A DNA stretch of 64,000 nucleotides from Metabacillus sp. KUDC1714 (GCF_014217835.1 NZ_CP055263.1:3847501-3911500); one strand, 5' to 3'. Counted from the stretch's first letter, positions 26,377 through 34,710 are shown. Numbers and translations: made by a program. The notes: generated by a model not told the origin, from the sequence alone.

Positions 26377-27459
26377 TTATCCTACAACTATCGACATCAT
26401 CAATCCAAGGTAAGTGGCGATCATAAAAATGACGCCAAACACTAATGCAAGCCAAGGTGATACCCTTCTGTAAAAGCTTATAACGATCATGGATAAAAAC
26501 ATGATAGCAATAACAAGGAAGAGAATTGCTTGGAATCCTAGAGAGAATTGGACTGTAAACGGAGCAACAACCTCATGCCCAAGCAATAACTCTACCCAGA
26601 CGGCGCCTCCTTCTTGTATGACAGTGGCATTAACTTGATGGGGAGGTGGTAAAGTACCTAAAACACCAGTTATGAAAAAAACAATCATCAGAATAACAGT
26701 CTCAGCTTGAACCCACTTTTTTGCATCAAATTCTGAATCTTTTTTTGTTTTTCTTGAAAGGAAGCCATTTATAAATGCAAATGCTAAAACAGGGATAATG
26801 CTAATATGCTTTACTAAAAGCATTTGACCATACGGCAATACCCAAGCATTCGCATAATCTCTCGGTTCAATTACAAAGAGCATAAGGGAAATCCCACTAA
26901 TTGTTGTAATAAAAAATAAAACGATTGAGAGTGGTGTAAACCAACGTAAAAAGGAATGCCAATTTTCAATACTGTGAGCTAACCAGCCTACATGAATAAG
27001 AACTCCAACCCAAATGGTAATGGTTAAGAAATGTATTGAATGCGAGAAAAGGCCTGGCAATAAATCAAGTGTTGAAGCATGGCTTGCATAGCCTACAGAA
27101 ACAATCATCAATAGTAAAAAAAGTGCCTGTAAGTATTTGGAGCCTTCTACATAAATAATCATCCATAAAAACACAGCGAAAAAACTTCCATATAGCCAGG
27201 CAATTCCTACTTGAAACTCAGTTAAAATGGCATATGCACTAAAACTTAATAGTCCTTCAGTTGCAAAAAATGAAATGACCTGAAGGACTGGAAGAAACGT
27301 TAAAATGATAATACCTAAAACAGATAATAATAAACTTTGTTTTGAAGCTATTATGATTGGCTTTTTTGAAGCAGGTACAAATTGAAGCACAACATAGCCA
27401 ACCAAATAAGAAAATAGCATGTACGTGACATATTCAGTCAATGGGATAAGTTGATTCAT
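26377..27459 (-). CDS. CopD-family copper transport membrane protein
   Basis: 360 residues and about eight to nine membrane helices. The CopD-domain His-containing segments are visible (LFSHSIHFLTITIWVGVLIHVGWLAHS, LLVKHISIIPVLAFAFING). CopD proteins import copper together with CopC-type binders. B. subtilis YcnJ is a single CopC-CopD fusion; here the parts are separate genes, with CopC encoded immediately upstream (3-bp gap). The C-terminal part includes an extracellular beta-type stretch (PPPHQVNATVIQEGG) followed by two further helices, as in YcnJ-like proteins. Confidence 0.85.
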   Translation of the reverse strand: MNQLIPLTEYVTYMLFSYLVGYVVLQFVPASKKPIIIASKQSLLLSVLGIIILTFLPVLQVISFFATEGLLSFSAYAILTEFQVGIAWLYGSFFAVFLWMIIYVEGSKYLQALFLLLMIVSVGYASHASTLDLLPGLFSHSIHFLTITIWVGVLIHVGWLAHSIENWHSFLRWFTPLSIVLFFITTISGISLMLFVIEPRDYANAWVLPYGQMLLVKHISIIPVLAFAFINGFLSRKTKKDSEFDAKKWVQAETVILMIVFFITGVLGTLPPPHQVNATVIQEGGAVWVELLLGHEVVAPFTVQFSLGFQAILFLVIAIMFLSMIVISFYRRVSPWLALVFGVIFMIATYLGLMMSIVVG

Positions 27460-27462
27460 AAA

Positions 27463-28029
27463 TTACCTCTTTTTACGTAAAAGAATCCAAATACCGAACG
27501 CTAAAAGGATGACTAATATGATAACAGATATAGTAGAAATCAGGGAACTGTTATCCTTAACAGTCTCGGGTGCAGCTTCTATTTCAGCTTTTTCTTCTAC
27601 GACTGCATCATTCTTTTCCATATTCTCTTTAGTTTTGTCTACTTGTTCAGTTTCTTCTTGAACTTCTTTTTCAATTTCTGCATCAGGAATGTCCACTGTA
27701 AATGGAATATCCCCTGTTAGTACATGCCCGTCAGTTGAAGCAACTTTCCAAGTTAATAGATAGTTACCATTTTCGAGTGGTGCTGTTAATGAACCGATAA
27801 TTTGTTGATCGATGACTGATATGGAATCAATTTTTATTGCTTCTTGTTCCTTAACTAATGTCAATGTGCTTTGATTTTCAATAGCCCCAGCGAATTCAAC
27901 TTTAAGTTCACGTATCTCCTCTGTGATGGTTTCTCCCTCATTTGGATTTGAGGACGACACAGTAGTATGTGCTGAGGCATAAATTGGACATACCAAAATC
28001 AAGCATATAATAAATAAAAACTTCTTCAT
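27463..28029 (-). CDS. CopC-domain copper-binding membrane-anchored protein
   Basis: 188 residues. The signal peptide is predicted to be cut after ASA, leaving His as the mature N-terminal residue (HTTVSSSNPNEGE), the histidine-brace ligand of CopC proteins; the partner His is in ASTDGHVLTGDIPF. The CopC beta domain covers about residues 21-120. An acidic/Lys-rich linker follows, then one C-terminal transmembrane helix with positive LRKKR inside. This places copper binding at the outer face, next to the CopD channel encoded downstream. Confidence 0.88.
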   Translation of the reverse strand: MKKFLFIICLILVCPIYASAHTTVSSSNPNEGETITEEIRELKVEFAGAIENQSTLTLVKEQEAIKIDSISVIDQQIIGSLTAPLENGNYLLTWKVASTDGHVLTGDIPFTVDIPDAEIEKEVQEETEQVDKTKENMEKNDAVVEEKAEIEAAPETVKDNSSLISTISVIILVILLAFGIWILLRKKR

Positions 28030-28261
28030 AAACTCACCCTTATTTTTTAATCTTCCTTACCTAGTTTCATTTTAACATTAATTGCTTTCTTCATTTTTAA
28101 TACATTTCTTACAATTTAGCAAACAAGCCCTATAGGATAAGGTCTGTCTAATTTAAAATACCTAGAATTTTCATTTTTCTGCTTAGTTGAATTATTGGAT
28201 GGATTTATACGATAAATAAGAGAAAAAATGAAATATACCTAGAAAACTGTGCGAATGCCCA

Positions 28262-28290
28262 ACCGTACAAGTCCCTATTTTCATATTGTA
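28262..28290 (+). promoter_or_regulatory. Possible late-sporulation (sigma-K type) promoter
   Basis: An ACC at 28262-28264 and CATATTGTA at 28282-28290 with about 17 bp between, resembling the sigma-K pattern (AC, 16-17 bp, CATANNNTA). It lies 29 bp before the first YjcZ-like gene, a family often linked to sporulation. Weak consensus, so tentative. Confidence 0.35.
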
Positions 28291-28318
28291 GTAGTACAAC
28301 GAAAGGGAGGTGTTGTTT

Positions 28319-28423
28319 ATGAGTGGTGCAACTCCAGGTTGTGGTTACGGTAGTGGCTTTGCTTTAATCGTTGTTTTGTTCATCCTATTAATTATTGTAG
28401 GTTCGGCTTTCGTTGGCTATTAA
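28319..28423 (+). CDS. YjcZ-family mini-membrane protein
   Basis: 34 residues: a short Gly/Cys/Tyr head ([12 protein letters not shown]) and one hydrophobic helix [16 protein letters not shown] ending SAFVGY. This matches the tiny YjcZ-type proteins of bacilli. The start follows AAAGGGAGGTG. The helix core is identical to that of the neighbouring gene. Confidence 0.88.
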   Translation: MSGATPGCGYGSGFALIVVLFILLIIVGSAFVGY

Positions 28424-28471
28424 GAAGAATTAGAATTTCTTTTAGATGAATCACTTGAAGGAGGATTTATA

Positions 28472-28621
28472 ATGGGTTACGGTTATGGATTCGGTGGCTA
28501 CGGCGGCGGCTGTGGTGGCGGTTATGGTTACGGCGGTGGAGGATATGGCTATGGTAGAGGTTTCGCGCTAATTGTTGTATTGTTCATTCTTTTAATTATT
28601 GTTGGTGCAGCTTGGTTTTAA
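28472..28621 (+). CDS. YjcZ-family mini-membrane protein, Gly/Tyr-rich
   Basis: 49 residues. The N-terminal 30 residues are mostly Gly and Tyr ([20 protein letters not shown]) and are followed by the same [15 protein letters not shown] helix as the upstream gene, ending AAWF. It looks like a tandem duplicate whose head expanded by GGY-type repeats. AAGGAGG lies upstream. Likely co-transcribed, 48 bp apart. Gly/Tyr-rich small proteins of bacilli are often spore-associated; that role is inferred. Confidence 0.88.
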   Translation: MGYGYGFGGYGGGCGGGYGYGGGGYGYGRGFALIVVLFILLIIVGAAWF

Positions 28622-28638
28622 TAAAACCTAGTAAAAGA

Positions 28639-28667
28639 GGTCTGACGAATTCGTCAGACCCCTTTTA
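28639..28667. terminator. Bidirectional terminator
   Basis: A perfect 22-base palindrome from GGTCTGACGAA to TTCGTCAGACC (28639-28660), followed by CCTTTT on the plus strand and, read on the minus strand, by CTTTTAC. It serves both the mini-protein pair and the convergent ABC operon. Confidence 0.88.
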
Positions 28668-28668
28668 C

Positions 28669-29370
28669 TTATCTTGATAAAGCTGGCAATGGAGATGATT
28701 TCTTAATGATAAACCAATTAATGATCAATAGAATAAAGCTAAAAATGATTAAGAATACAAAATTGATATTCATATCTCCATTCAAAAACCCTTGAAAGAA
28801 ATGGCTGAGTGCGTCCTGTACAAATGGTAAGAAATTAAAAAGTAGAACACACGCTAATGTGATGAATCCACCAATTTGACCAAATCGATAGACAATCGAA
28901 CCTAATAAATATCCAATCGTTAGTACAACAAAAATGATAAAACTGTCAAACAAGATTGAAAATCCAAAGCTTGGAGTATTCACAAGTAGTTTTGCAGGTT
29001 CAAAAATCAAGATTCCATCAACTAGTAAAAGATCTTGAGCATAATTTACGATAGATGTAACGATTTCATTTACAATTGCTAATCCGATGGACAATAGTAA
29101 GAGAAAAATACTTGCTGAAAGATGGAAAGAATTACGTGTTGCACCAAACTTTATACAAAATGGTAAGTTCTTTTTTGTGACTAAAAATCCAACAAACCCA
29201 CAAAATACATAGGTAGCTATACTTGTAGAAATAACAACATTTCGAAAAGCGAAATCTGCCAGTACGAAAAGAACAACTATGGAAGAGAGAAGAATTGACC
29301 AGAAAATCATAAGTGAGAATTTCATTTCAGTGAACATATAATATAAAATTGCTTTTAACTCTTCCTTCAA
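28669..29370 (-). CDS. ABC-2-type exporter membrane subunit
   Basis: 233 residues with about six membrane helices (MIFWSILLSSIVVLFVLADF, CGFVGFLV, FDSFIIFVVLTIGYLLGSIV, FVFLIIFSFILLIINWFII). It is the membrane partner of the ATPase encoded upstream. The start is a TTG overlapping the ATPase stop (TTGA), with GGAAGTG as the binding site. No specific substrate can be inferred; GntR-controlled cassettes of this kind often respond to envelope stress or antibiotics. Confidence 0.75.
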   Translation of the reverse strand: MKEELKAILYYMFTEMKFSLMIFWSILLSSIVVLFVLADFAFRNVVISTSIATYVFCGFVGFLVTKKNLPFCIKFGATRNSFHLSASIFLLLLSIGLAIVNEIVTSIVNYAQDLLLVDGILIFEPAKLLVNTPSFGFSILFDSFIIFVVLTIGYLLGSIVYRFGQIGGFITLACVLLFNFLPFVQDALSHFFQGFLNGDMNINFVFLIIFSFILLIINWFIIKKSSPLPALSR

Positions 29371-30242
29371 ATCGAAACACTTCCTTTAGAAGATGATGTG
29401 AGATAAACCATTAAATCTTGGATATGAACAGATTCAACGGTTAAGTCTTGATTATATAGATCAGATTGATGAAAGGATTCTCCATATAACACAGCTGTTT
29501 GCTGTCCAACAAATTCTTTAACATGCAACACATTTTTCCCTTTGCAAAAATCTTGAACAATGTCCTTTTTACCTGTTACTGAAATGCTTTTTTCGATTAA
29601 CACTTCAGCCTGCTCCTGGAGAACTAGCTTTCCTTCTTGTAAAATAATAACTTCCTCAAATAGGTTACTAACTTCATCAATTAAATGTGTAGAAAGAATA
29701 AACGTTCTTGGTTCATTTTCATATTCTTCTAGGAGCAATTCATAAAAGCGGGCACGTAATGCTGCATCAAGTCCGATATATGGTTCATCAAAAATCGTGA
29801 CAGCTGATCGACATGCCAGACCAATCAGGATACCTAAAGCAGATTCCATCCCTTTGGATAAAGACTTTATACGAAGATTACGGTCTAAGTTAAATTCAAT
29901 TAGTAGATTCTCTGCAATTTCTTTATTCCAATTTGGATAAAAAAGGGAAGAGATTTTTAAGACATCCTTGATTTTAAGTGATTGATTAAAATTACCACTT
30001 TCGTTAATTAAGCAAATATTCTTCAATACGTTTCGGTTGTTAAAGGGATTTAGTCCATTCAATTTTACACTACCATCAGAAGGGGAAATATGGCCTGCAA
30101 TCAAATGCATAAGGGTTGTTTTTCCAGCTCCATTTCGACCTAATAAACCGTAAATTTTATTCTCCTCTAATTCAAAGGAGATATTGTTCAAACTTATTTT
30201 TTTACCGTACGTCTTTGTGATGTTCTCGATTTTTATTTTCAT
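29367..30242 (-). CDS. ABC transporter ATP-binding protein
   Basis: 291 residues. Walker A LLGRNGAGKTTLM, a signature region SLSKGMESALGI (SKGM instead of LSGGQ, common in this subgroup), Walker B VTIFDEPYIGLD and the switch His in ILSTHLIDEV. A C-terminal ~80-residue extension is typical of the YtrB/EcsA-like exporter ATPases. It overlaps the GntR regulator upstream by 4 bases (ATGA) and the permease downstream, giving a tightly coupled three-gene operon. Confidence 0.9.
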   Translation of the reverse strand: MKIKIENITKTYGKKISLNNISFELEENKIYGLLGRNGAGKTTLMHLIAGHISPSDGSVKLNGLNPFNNRNVLKNICLINESGNFNQSLKIKDVLKISSLFYPNWNKEIAENLLIEFNLDRNLRIKSLSKGMESALGILIGLACRSAVTIFDEPYIGLDAALRARFYELLLEEYENEPRTFILSTHLIDEVSNLFEEVIILQEGKLVLQEQAEVLIEKSISVTGKKDIVQDFCKGKNVLHVKEFVGQQTAVLYGESFHQSDLYNQDLTVESVHIQDLMVYLTSSSKGSVSI

Positions 30243-30607
30243 GATCTTGCCTCCTTTTCGATGAGTTCAATTAGCTCATCCTTTGTAATATTTAAGTTTT
30301 GAGCTTCTTGTTTCAATGGAATAATAAAGCTGTCATAAAATTCTTGTTTTCTTCTATTAACTAAAAGATCTCGTGCACCCGTTGATACAAACATACCTAT
30401 CCCTCGCTTTTTATATAGAATCTCTTGTTCTACTAATTGATTAATCCCTTTTGCTGCTGTAGCTGGGTTTATTTGATAAAAAGAGGCAATTTCATTTGTT
30501 GATGGTGCTTTGTCTCCTTCTGTTAAAGATCCATTCAAAATGCTTTCCTCAATTTTTTCTGCGATTTGTTGAAAAATAGGTCGTTCTAGATTTAGAGAAC
30601 GATTCAT
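30239..30607 (-). CDS. GntR-family (YtrA-subfamily) transcriptional regulator
   Basis: 122 residues. An N-terminal winged helix (PIFQQIAEKIEESILNGSLT through STNEIASFYQINPATAAKGI and LYKKRGIGMFVSTGA), followed by a short helical tail as in the YtrA subgroup, which has no large effector domain. The start follows a perfect AAGGAGGT. It is the first gene of the operon with the ABC transporter and probably represses it; a dyad at 30630-30651 fits as its operator. Confidence 0.9.
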   Translation of the reverse strand: MNRSLNLERPIFQQIAEKIEESILNGSLTEGDKAPSTNEIASFYQINPATAAKGINQLVEQEILYKKRGIGMFVSTGARDLLVNRRKQEFYDSFIIPLKQEAQNLNITKDELIELIEKEARS

Positions 30608-30629
30608 GAAATACCTCCTTACTCATTTG

Positions 30630-30678
30630 GTTAATTACTCATGTAACTAACTATATAACCAATTGGAAAATAATGCAA
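30630..30678 (-). promoter_or_regulatory. Promoter and GntR operator of the ABC exporter operon
   Basis: On the minus strand TTGCAT (30673-30678), a 17-bp spacer and TATAGT (30650-30655). Immediately downstream, overlapping the start site, is a dyad of GTTAGTTAC (30643-30651) and GTAATTAAC (30630-30638), 8 of 9 positions paired across TCAT. This geometry suits autorepression. Confidence 0.65.
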
Positions 30679-30761
30679 TAGTTTTTCGGGGAAAGGAAAA
30701 TGAAACCAATTTGAATGTTGTAACGTAAGTAAGATATAAGAATTAAAGGGAGATGGAATAC

Positions 30762-30968
30762 ATGAGTAGTAAAGGTTGTATAAAATGCGGAAGTCAAGAT
30801 GCAGGGAAAAAAGAAGTAGCGATGACAGGAACGGGATTGTCTAAAATGTTTGATGTGCAAAACAATCAATTTATTGTTGTATATTGTAACAATTGTGGTT
30901 ACTCTGAGTTTTACAATAAAAAAGCCTCAACTGCTTCAAATGTTTTTGACTTCTTTTTCGGGGGATAA
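30762..30968 (+). CDS. Small zinc-ribbon protein
   Basis: 68 residues with two metal-binding knuckles, CIKCGSQ near the N-terminus and YCNNCGYSEFY near the C-terminus, and a Phe-rich tail (VFDFFFGG). The fold resembles Bacillus zinc-ribbon nucleic-acid-binding-like proteins. An in-frame ATG at 30753 sits almost on the GGGAG, so the ATG at 30762 with 8-base spacing is preferred. Function unknown. Confidence 0.75.
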   Translation: MSSKGCIKCGSQDAGKKEVAMTGTGLSKMFDVQNNQFIVVYCNNCGYSEFYNKKASTASNVFDFFFGG

Positions 30969-31079
30969 TAGAGAAATGCATCACTATCATCAGAGTGTTG
31001 AATGGCCTCTTTTTGAAATATAAAAGTAGATACAAAAGAAACTGATTGCTTCTATATTGTTAATTCACTGAGTAAGATT

Positions 31080-31112
31080 AAGATGCTCATTAATTCATGA
31101 GCATCTTATTTG
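31080..31112 (+). terminator. Terminator of the zinc-ribbon gene
   Basis: A perfect 11-bp stem AAGATGCTCAT (31080-31090) with ATGAGCATCTT (31097-31107), followed by ATTTGT. Confidence 0.75.
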
Positions 31113-31181
31113 TCCAATAGGATCAAGTTTCTAAAATGGGGAAAATACACTGTTGAGATTTAATTACATATCCCAAAACGG

Positions 31182-31403
31182 TTAAGACGTTTTTTTCTCA
31201 TTCTCTCCAATATGGATTAACGAATTTCTTTTAATCCAGTATTGGAAGCTATCTAAAGGAAATATTCCTCTCCGTTTAGAATTGTTCATTTGTATCACTA
31301 CACTACCTTCTGTAACTTCTAAAATCTTTAATTTGTTCGAGTTGCTAATATTAGGAATAAAACTACCTTTCAGTTCAAATTCCATATTGTTGTATAAATC
31401 CAT
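31182..31403 (-). CDS. Small hypothetical protein
   Basis: 73 residues if started at the ATG at 31403, which has GGAGG about 9 bases upstream; the frame is open to 31520 but the extra part has no ribosome binding site near its ATG. The protein is soluble-looking, with a beta-like LKILEVTEGSVVIQMNNS and an aromatic FPLDSFQYWIKR. I do not recognise a family. It is convergent with the zinc-ribbon gene and stands alone. Confidence 0.55.
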   Translation of the reverse strand: MDLYNNMEFELKGSFIPNISNSNKLKILEVTEGSVVIQMNNSKRRGIFPLDSFQYWIKRNSLIHIGENEKKTS

Positions 31404-31687
31404 ACTTAAAAACCTCCAATAAAAATTAATATTTATCATTAAATTTCCCTGAATTTCATTAATTATCCATTTAATTATTGAGTTTGTTTTCCTATTCTTA
31501 TCATGCGGAAATAACCCCATCTAAAGAAGCTAAAGAAGGGAATAAGGTCGGTGCTAATCCCTTCCAATACGTTTTGTTTTTTTGTCAAAAGGAATATAAA
31601 AACATTTAGAGAATATGTAGATAGTCTCACATAAGAAAAGTGTGACGATTTTATTCAACTTCTAAATCTAAAGAAAGGTGGGATAGC

Positions 31688-31741
31688 ATGGAAAAAATGA
31701 TGGAAATGAAAAAAGTAAATATGGAGAAAAACTCCACTTAG
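31688..31741 (+). CDS. Possible 17-residue Met/Lys-rich peptide
   Basis: The frame MEKMMEMKKVNMEKNST starts 39 bp before the phosphatase gene and has AAGGTGGG about 7 bases upstream, better than most chance ORFs. It could be a leader peptide for the gene downstream or simply fortuitous. Five of 17 residues are methionine. Confidence 0.3.
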   Translation: MEKMMEMKKVNMEKNST

Positions 31742-31780
31742 TATCAACAAACAAACTGTTGCTTGAAAGGATAAGTAATC

Positions 31781-32569
31781 ATGAAAATAGAAACAAAGAA
31801 GGATTATACTTTTGAAAAATTATATAATTTCCGTGATATTGGGGGGGTACAAATAGACGATGGGCGATGGATGAAAGCCGGAGTACTGTATCGCTCAGAT
31901 GACATTTCTCGTTTGTCAAAAACTGATTTAGTCTTACTTCAGGAAATAGGATTAAAGCTAATTTGCGACCTTCGAACTGTGAATGAAAGGAAATCAAAAA
32001 TGTATCATATCCCCCAAAATTGGGGAACGGGATTTAAGCATATTCCGATTTATCATGATAGTCAGGATTTATCATATCGAGAGTTTTTTCGTCTTTTAAT
32101 TGGTAAATCAAAAGAATTAAATTTTGAAGAAATGATTCACGAATTTTATCAGTGTATGGTCAATGAAAGGAAGGCAGAGATAAAAGAAGTGATCACATCT
32201 ATTGCAAACAATGAGAATGTTCCAGCACTCATCCATTGTACAGGTGGTAAGGATAGGACAGGGTTTCTTTCTGCACTTATCCAGATGTATTTAGGGGTAC
32301 CATATGAGACGGTCATTGATCAATATTTACGATCCAATGTATTAGTTGGCCCACGGATGAAAAAGGTAGAGCGATTTATTCGAGTTATGAGTATGTATCG
32401 AATCTCCTCTGATAGGATTAAACCATTGTTAATAGTGAATATAGATTATTTAGATAATGCTGTAAAAAGCATATTAAATCAATACAATTCTGTTGAGACC
32501 TATTTAATCAAGGGTTGTGGAATTGACGAAAGCTCCTTGCTTAATCTGAAAAAAATGATGATTGAATAA
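31781..32569 (+). CDS. Tyrosine-protein phosphatase (Y_phosphatase3 / dual-specificity type)
   Basis: 262 residues. The catalytic P-loop is IHCTGGKDRTG, a clean HCX5R with the cysteine nucleophile and arginine. The N-terminal YNFRDIGGVQIDDGRWMKAG and VLYRSDDISRLS are the typical substrate-side motif of this bacterial family (related to Listeria LipA and Mycobacterium PtpB). It is probably cytosolic, with no signal peptide. Members dephosphorylate proteins or phosphoinositides; the target here is unknown. The start has GAAAGGAT upstream. Confidence 0.88.
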   Translation: MKIETKKDYTFEKLYNFRDIGGVQIDDGRWMKAGVLYRSDDISRLSKTDLVLLQEIGLKLICDLRTVNERKSKMYHIPQNWGTGFKHIPIYHDSQDLSYREFFRLLIGKSKELNFEEMIHEFYQCMVNERKAEIKEVITSIANNENVPALIHCTGGKDRTGFLSALIQMYLGVPYETVIDQYLRSNVLVGPRMKKVERFIRVMSMYRISSDRIKPLLIVNIDYLDNAVKSILNQYNSVETYLIKGCGIDESSLLNLKKMMIE

Positions 32570-32657
32570 TTGTAAATAATGCTGTTACATTCGAAGTGCC
32601 GGTTTTTATTTGATAAAATGTCAATATTGAATCACTCACTATGAAAGGAGTACAACT

Positions 32658-33701
32658 ATGACAGCTAATAATGAGACAATCCAGCTAATCAAACAACTCG
32701 TGGAAACACCGAGTCCATCAGGTAATACGAATCAAGTTATTACATTCGTGGAGAACTATTTGAAAGATTTTCATGTTGAAATGAAGTGGAATAAAAAGGG
32801 GGGCTTAGTTGTAACGATTCCTGGTAGCAATAAAGAGCAGCATCGAATGCTTACTGCCCATGTTGATACATTAGGAGCAATAGTCAAAGAAATAAAATCA
32901 AGCGGACGTTTAATGATTGATTTAATTGGTGGTTTTAACTACAACTCTATTGAAGGTGAATATTGTCAAATAGAGACAGTAAGTGGAAAAATTTATACAG
33001 GTACAATCCTTATGCATCAAACCTCAGTACATGTTTATAAGGAAGTAGGAAAATTAGAGCGGAATCAAAAAAATATTGAAGTAAGAATTGATGAAAAAGT
33101 ACATAATGCAGAGGATACACGTCTACTAGGTATAGAGGTTGGCGATTTCATATCGTTCAATCCAAGAGTTGAAATCACAGAAAGTGGTTTTATTAAGTCA
33201 CGTCATTTAGATGATAAGGCAAGTGTGGCATTATTGCTCCAGCTTATAAAGCGAATTTCAGATGAAAAAATCAACCTTCCATATACAACTCATTTTCTAA
33301 TTTCAAACAATGAAGAAATTGGATATGGTGGGAACTCAAATATTCCAGCTGAAACAGTTGAGTATTTAGCTGTTGATATGGGTGCAATTGGTGATGGTCA
33401 AGCAACAGATGAATATACTGTTTCAATTTGTGCGAAGGATTCAAGTGGTCCTTATCATTATGGATTTAGAAAAAAATTAGTAGAGATCGCAAAGCAAAAC
33501 AACATCGAATATAAAGTAGATATTTATCCATACTACGGTTCAGATGCATCTGCAGCCATTCGTGCAGGACATGATATTGTTCACGGATTAATCGGTCCTG
33601 GAATTGATGCCTCACACGCATTTGAGCGAACACATTTATCTTCATTAGAAAATACTGCAAGCCTGCTGTATTATTATGTGCAGTCGGAAATGACATTTTA
33701 A
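32658..33701 (+). CDS. M42-family aminopeptidase / glutamyl aminopeptidase-like
   Basis: 347 residues. Metal-binding blocks of the M42 (FrvX/YsdC) family are visible: LTAHVDTLGAIV (His, Asp), KSRHLDDKASVALLLQL (Asp), SNNEEIGYGGNS (catalytic Glu pair), VDMGAIG and a late GPGIDASHAFERTH. These enzymes form large cytosolic tetrahedral complexes that trim peptides. The start follows GAAAGGAGT. Monocistronic, with a strong terminator. Confidence 0.92.
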   Translation: MTANNETIQLIKQLVETPSPSGNTNQVITFVENYLKDFHVEMKWNKKGGLVVTIPGSNKEQHRMLTAHVDTLGAIVKEIKSSGRLMIDLIGGFNYNSIEGEYCQIETVSGKIYTGTILMHQTSVHVYKEVGKLERNQKNIEVRIDEKVHNAEDTRLLGIEVGDFISFNPRVEITESGFIKSRHLDDKASVALLLQLIKRISDEKINLPYTTHFLISNNEEIGYGGNSNIPAETVEYLAVDMGAIGDGQATDEYTVSICAKDSSGPYHYGFRKKLVEIAKQNNIEYKVDIYPYYGSDASAAIRAGHDIVHGLIGPGIDASHAFERTHLSSLENTASLLYYYVQSEMTF

Positions 33702-33716
33702 TGTTATAACGAAAAA

Positions 33717-33744
33717 AGGCTGGCTCAATTTTGGCCAGCCTCTA
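33717..33744 (+). terminator. Terminator after the M42 peptidase
   Basis: An 8-bp GC-rich stem AGGCTGGC (33717-33724) with GCCAGCCT (33734-33741). A runs before it allow function on the minus strand, where it follows the small gene at 33746-33913. Confidence 0.8.
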
Positions 33745-33745
33745 A

Positions 33746-33913
33746 TTATGATCGGTTAATTAGCTTATATGTAAGTAATGTACCTCCAAGAAGGAGAGTG
33801 GATAGTAGTAAAACAAAACCAAGACCTATATCATCAGCAATTGTTAGTAAATAGATGATAAGGGCTATATCTGTAATAATTGATCCGATGAAAAGTACTT
33901 TAGGTGAGCGCAT
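33746..33913 (-). CDS. Small two-helix membrane protein
   Basis: 55 residues, short enough to be missed by ORF callers. Two hydrophobic helices, VLFIGSIITDIALIIYLLTI and LGFVLLLSTLLLGGTLLTY, separated by ADDIG. The start ATG follows AAAAAGGAG at 7-base spacing, which supports it as a real gene. No family recognised. Confidence 0.7.
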   Translation of the reverse strand: MRSPKVLFIGSIITDIALIIYLLTIADDIGLGFVLLLSTLLLGGTLLTYKLINRS

Positions 33914-33966
33914 AATGTTCTCCTTTTTAAAATAATCATGACTATTTTTACTTGCTAAATAATAAT

Positions 33967-33992
33967 AAAAACGAGGGTTAAGCCCCTCGTTT
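33967..33992 (-). terminator. Terminator at the end of the DUF2653 gene
   Basis: On the minus strand AACGAGGG (33984-33991) pairs with CCCTCGTT (33970-33977), followed by TTTATTATT. It reaches the stop codon of the gene. Confidence 0.75.
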
Positions 33993-34282
33993 CATTCTAC
34001 ATAAGCGATTACACCTTCATCTTCATCAAGAACAAGCTCAAGAGCAGCTGAAAAAGGATCTATTTTCAATTCGGTTTCAAGCCAGAAGCGAATTGCCTCA
34101 ATGATATTCGCTGTAATTAATATTTGTTTGCGGTTATTTACATAAGCTTCAGCTGAAAATCCATAATCATCATCATATAATAATTCGATATCTACATCAT
34201 GAGGTGTAATTTGTCTTTTGTGCGCAATGTGTAGACATAAAGCATTAACGATATCTTGTTCAGAAACCTTTATTTTCCCCAT
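33992..34282 (-). CDS. DUF2653-family (YxcD-like) protein
   Basis: 96 residues, acidic and soluble. The DUF2653 pattern appears as VSEQDIVNALCLHIAHKRQI, VDIELLYDDDYGFSAEAYV and a C-terminal ELVLDEDEGVIAYVE. Function unknown. Its start overlaps the end of the upstream membrane-protein gene by 13 bases, and GAGGATG inside that gene is its ribosome binding site, so the two are translated together. Confidence 0.8.
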   Translation of the reverse strand: MGKIKVSEQDIVNALCLHIAHKRQITPHDVDIELLYDDDYGFSAEAYVNNRKQILITANIIEAIRFWLETELKIDPFSAALELVLDEDEGVIAYVE

Positions 34283-34710
34283 ACAGTGTCATCCTCAGAT
34301 TTACGTTTCTTTTTGAATAAAGTAAATAATTTGCGAATAATAAAGATAACAGCAATGATAGCTAATACATTGATAAATAACCCAATGATTGAGCCTAAAA
34401 CGCCTAAATTACTAAGTAATCCTCCTAGTAATAAACCAGCTAGTCCACCTAAAAATAATCCCTTCATAATTCCGCCCATTTTTGGTTTCGCTGTAGTGCT
34501 GTTTTTTGTCGTTGTAGACGACTTCTGCTGAGTGTCTTCTTTTTTAAACAGAGACGGGCTATTATTATTTGTATTAGAGTTAAAGGACTTTTTACCAGAT
34601 TTATAACCTTTCGCACTAACTGTTGTCAATTGATCGCCAAGCATAAAGCCACCAATTGGTGTAAAAATAATTGTTAGAACAAGCATTGCAGAAAATAGTT
34701 TTTTGAACAT
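34270..34710 (-). CDS. Exported membrane protein with Gly/Leu-rich helices
   Basis: 146 residues. An N-terminal signal or anchor (FSAMLVLTIIFTPIGGFML), then a Ser/Thr/Asn/Lys-rich linker (residues about 35-75), then a Gly/Leu-rich membrane stretch (KGLFLGGLAGLLLGGLLSNL) and another helix (LGSIIGLFINVLAIIAVIFI), ending in a basic tail. The layout recalls the N-terminal part of bacterial Tim44-like membrane proteins, but no Tim44 domain follows. It is coupled to the DUF2653 gene. Confidence 0.7.
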   Translation of the reverse strand: MFKKLFSAMLVLTIIFTPIGGFMLGDQLTTVSAKGYKSGKKSFNSNTNNNSPSLFKKEDTQQKSSTTTKNSTTAKPKMGGIMKGLFLGGLAGLLLGGLLSNLGVLGSIIGLFINVLAIIAVIFIIRKLFTLFKKKRKSEDDTVWGK

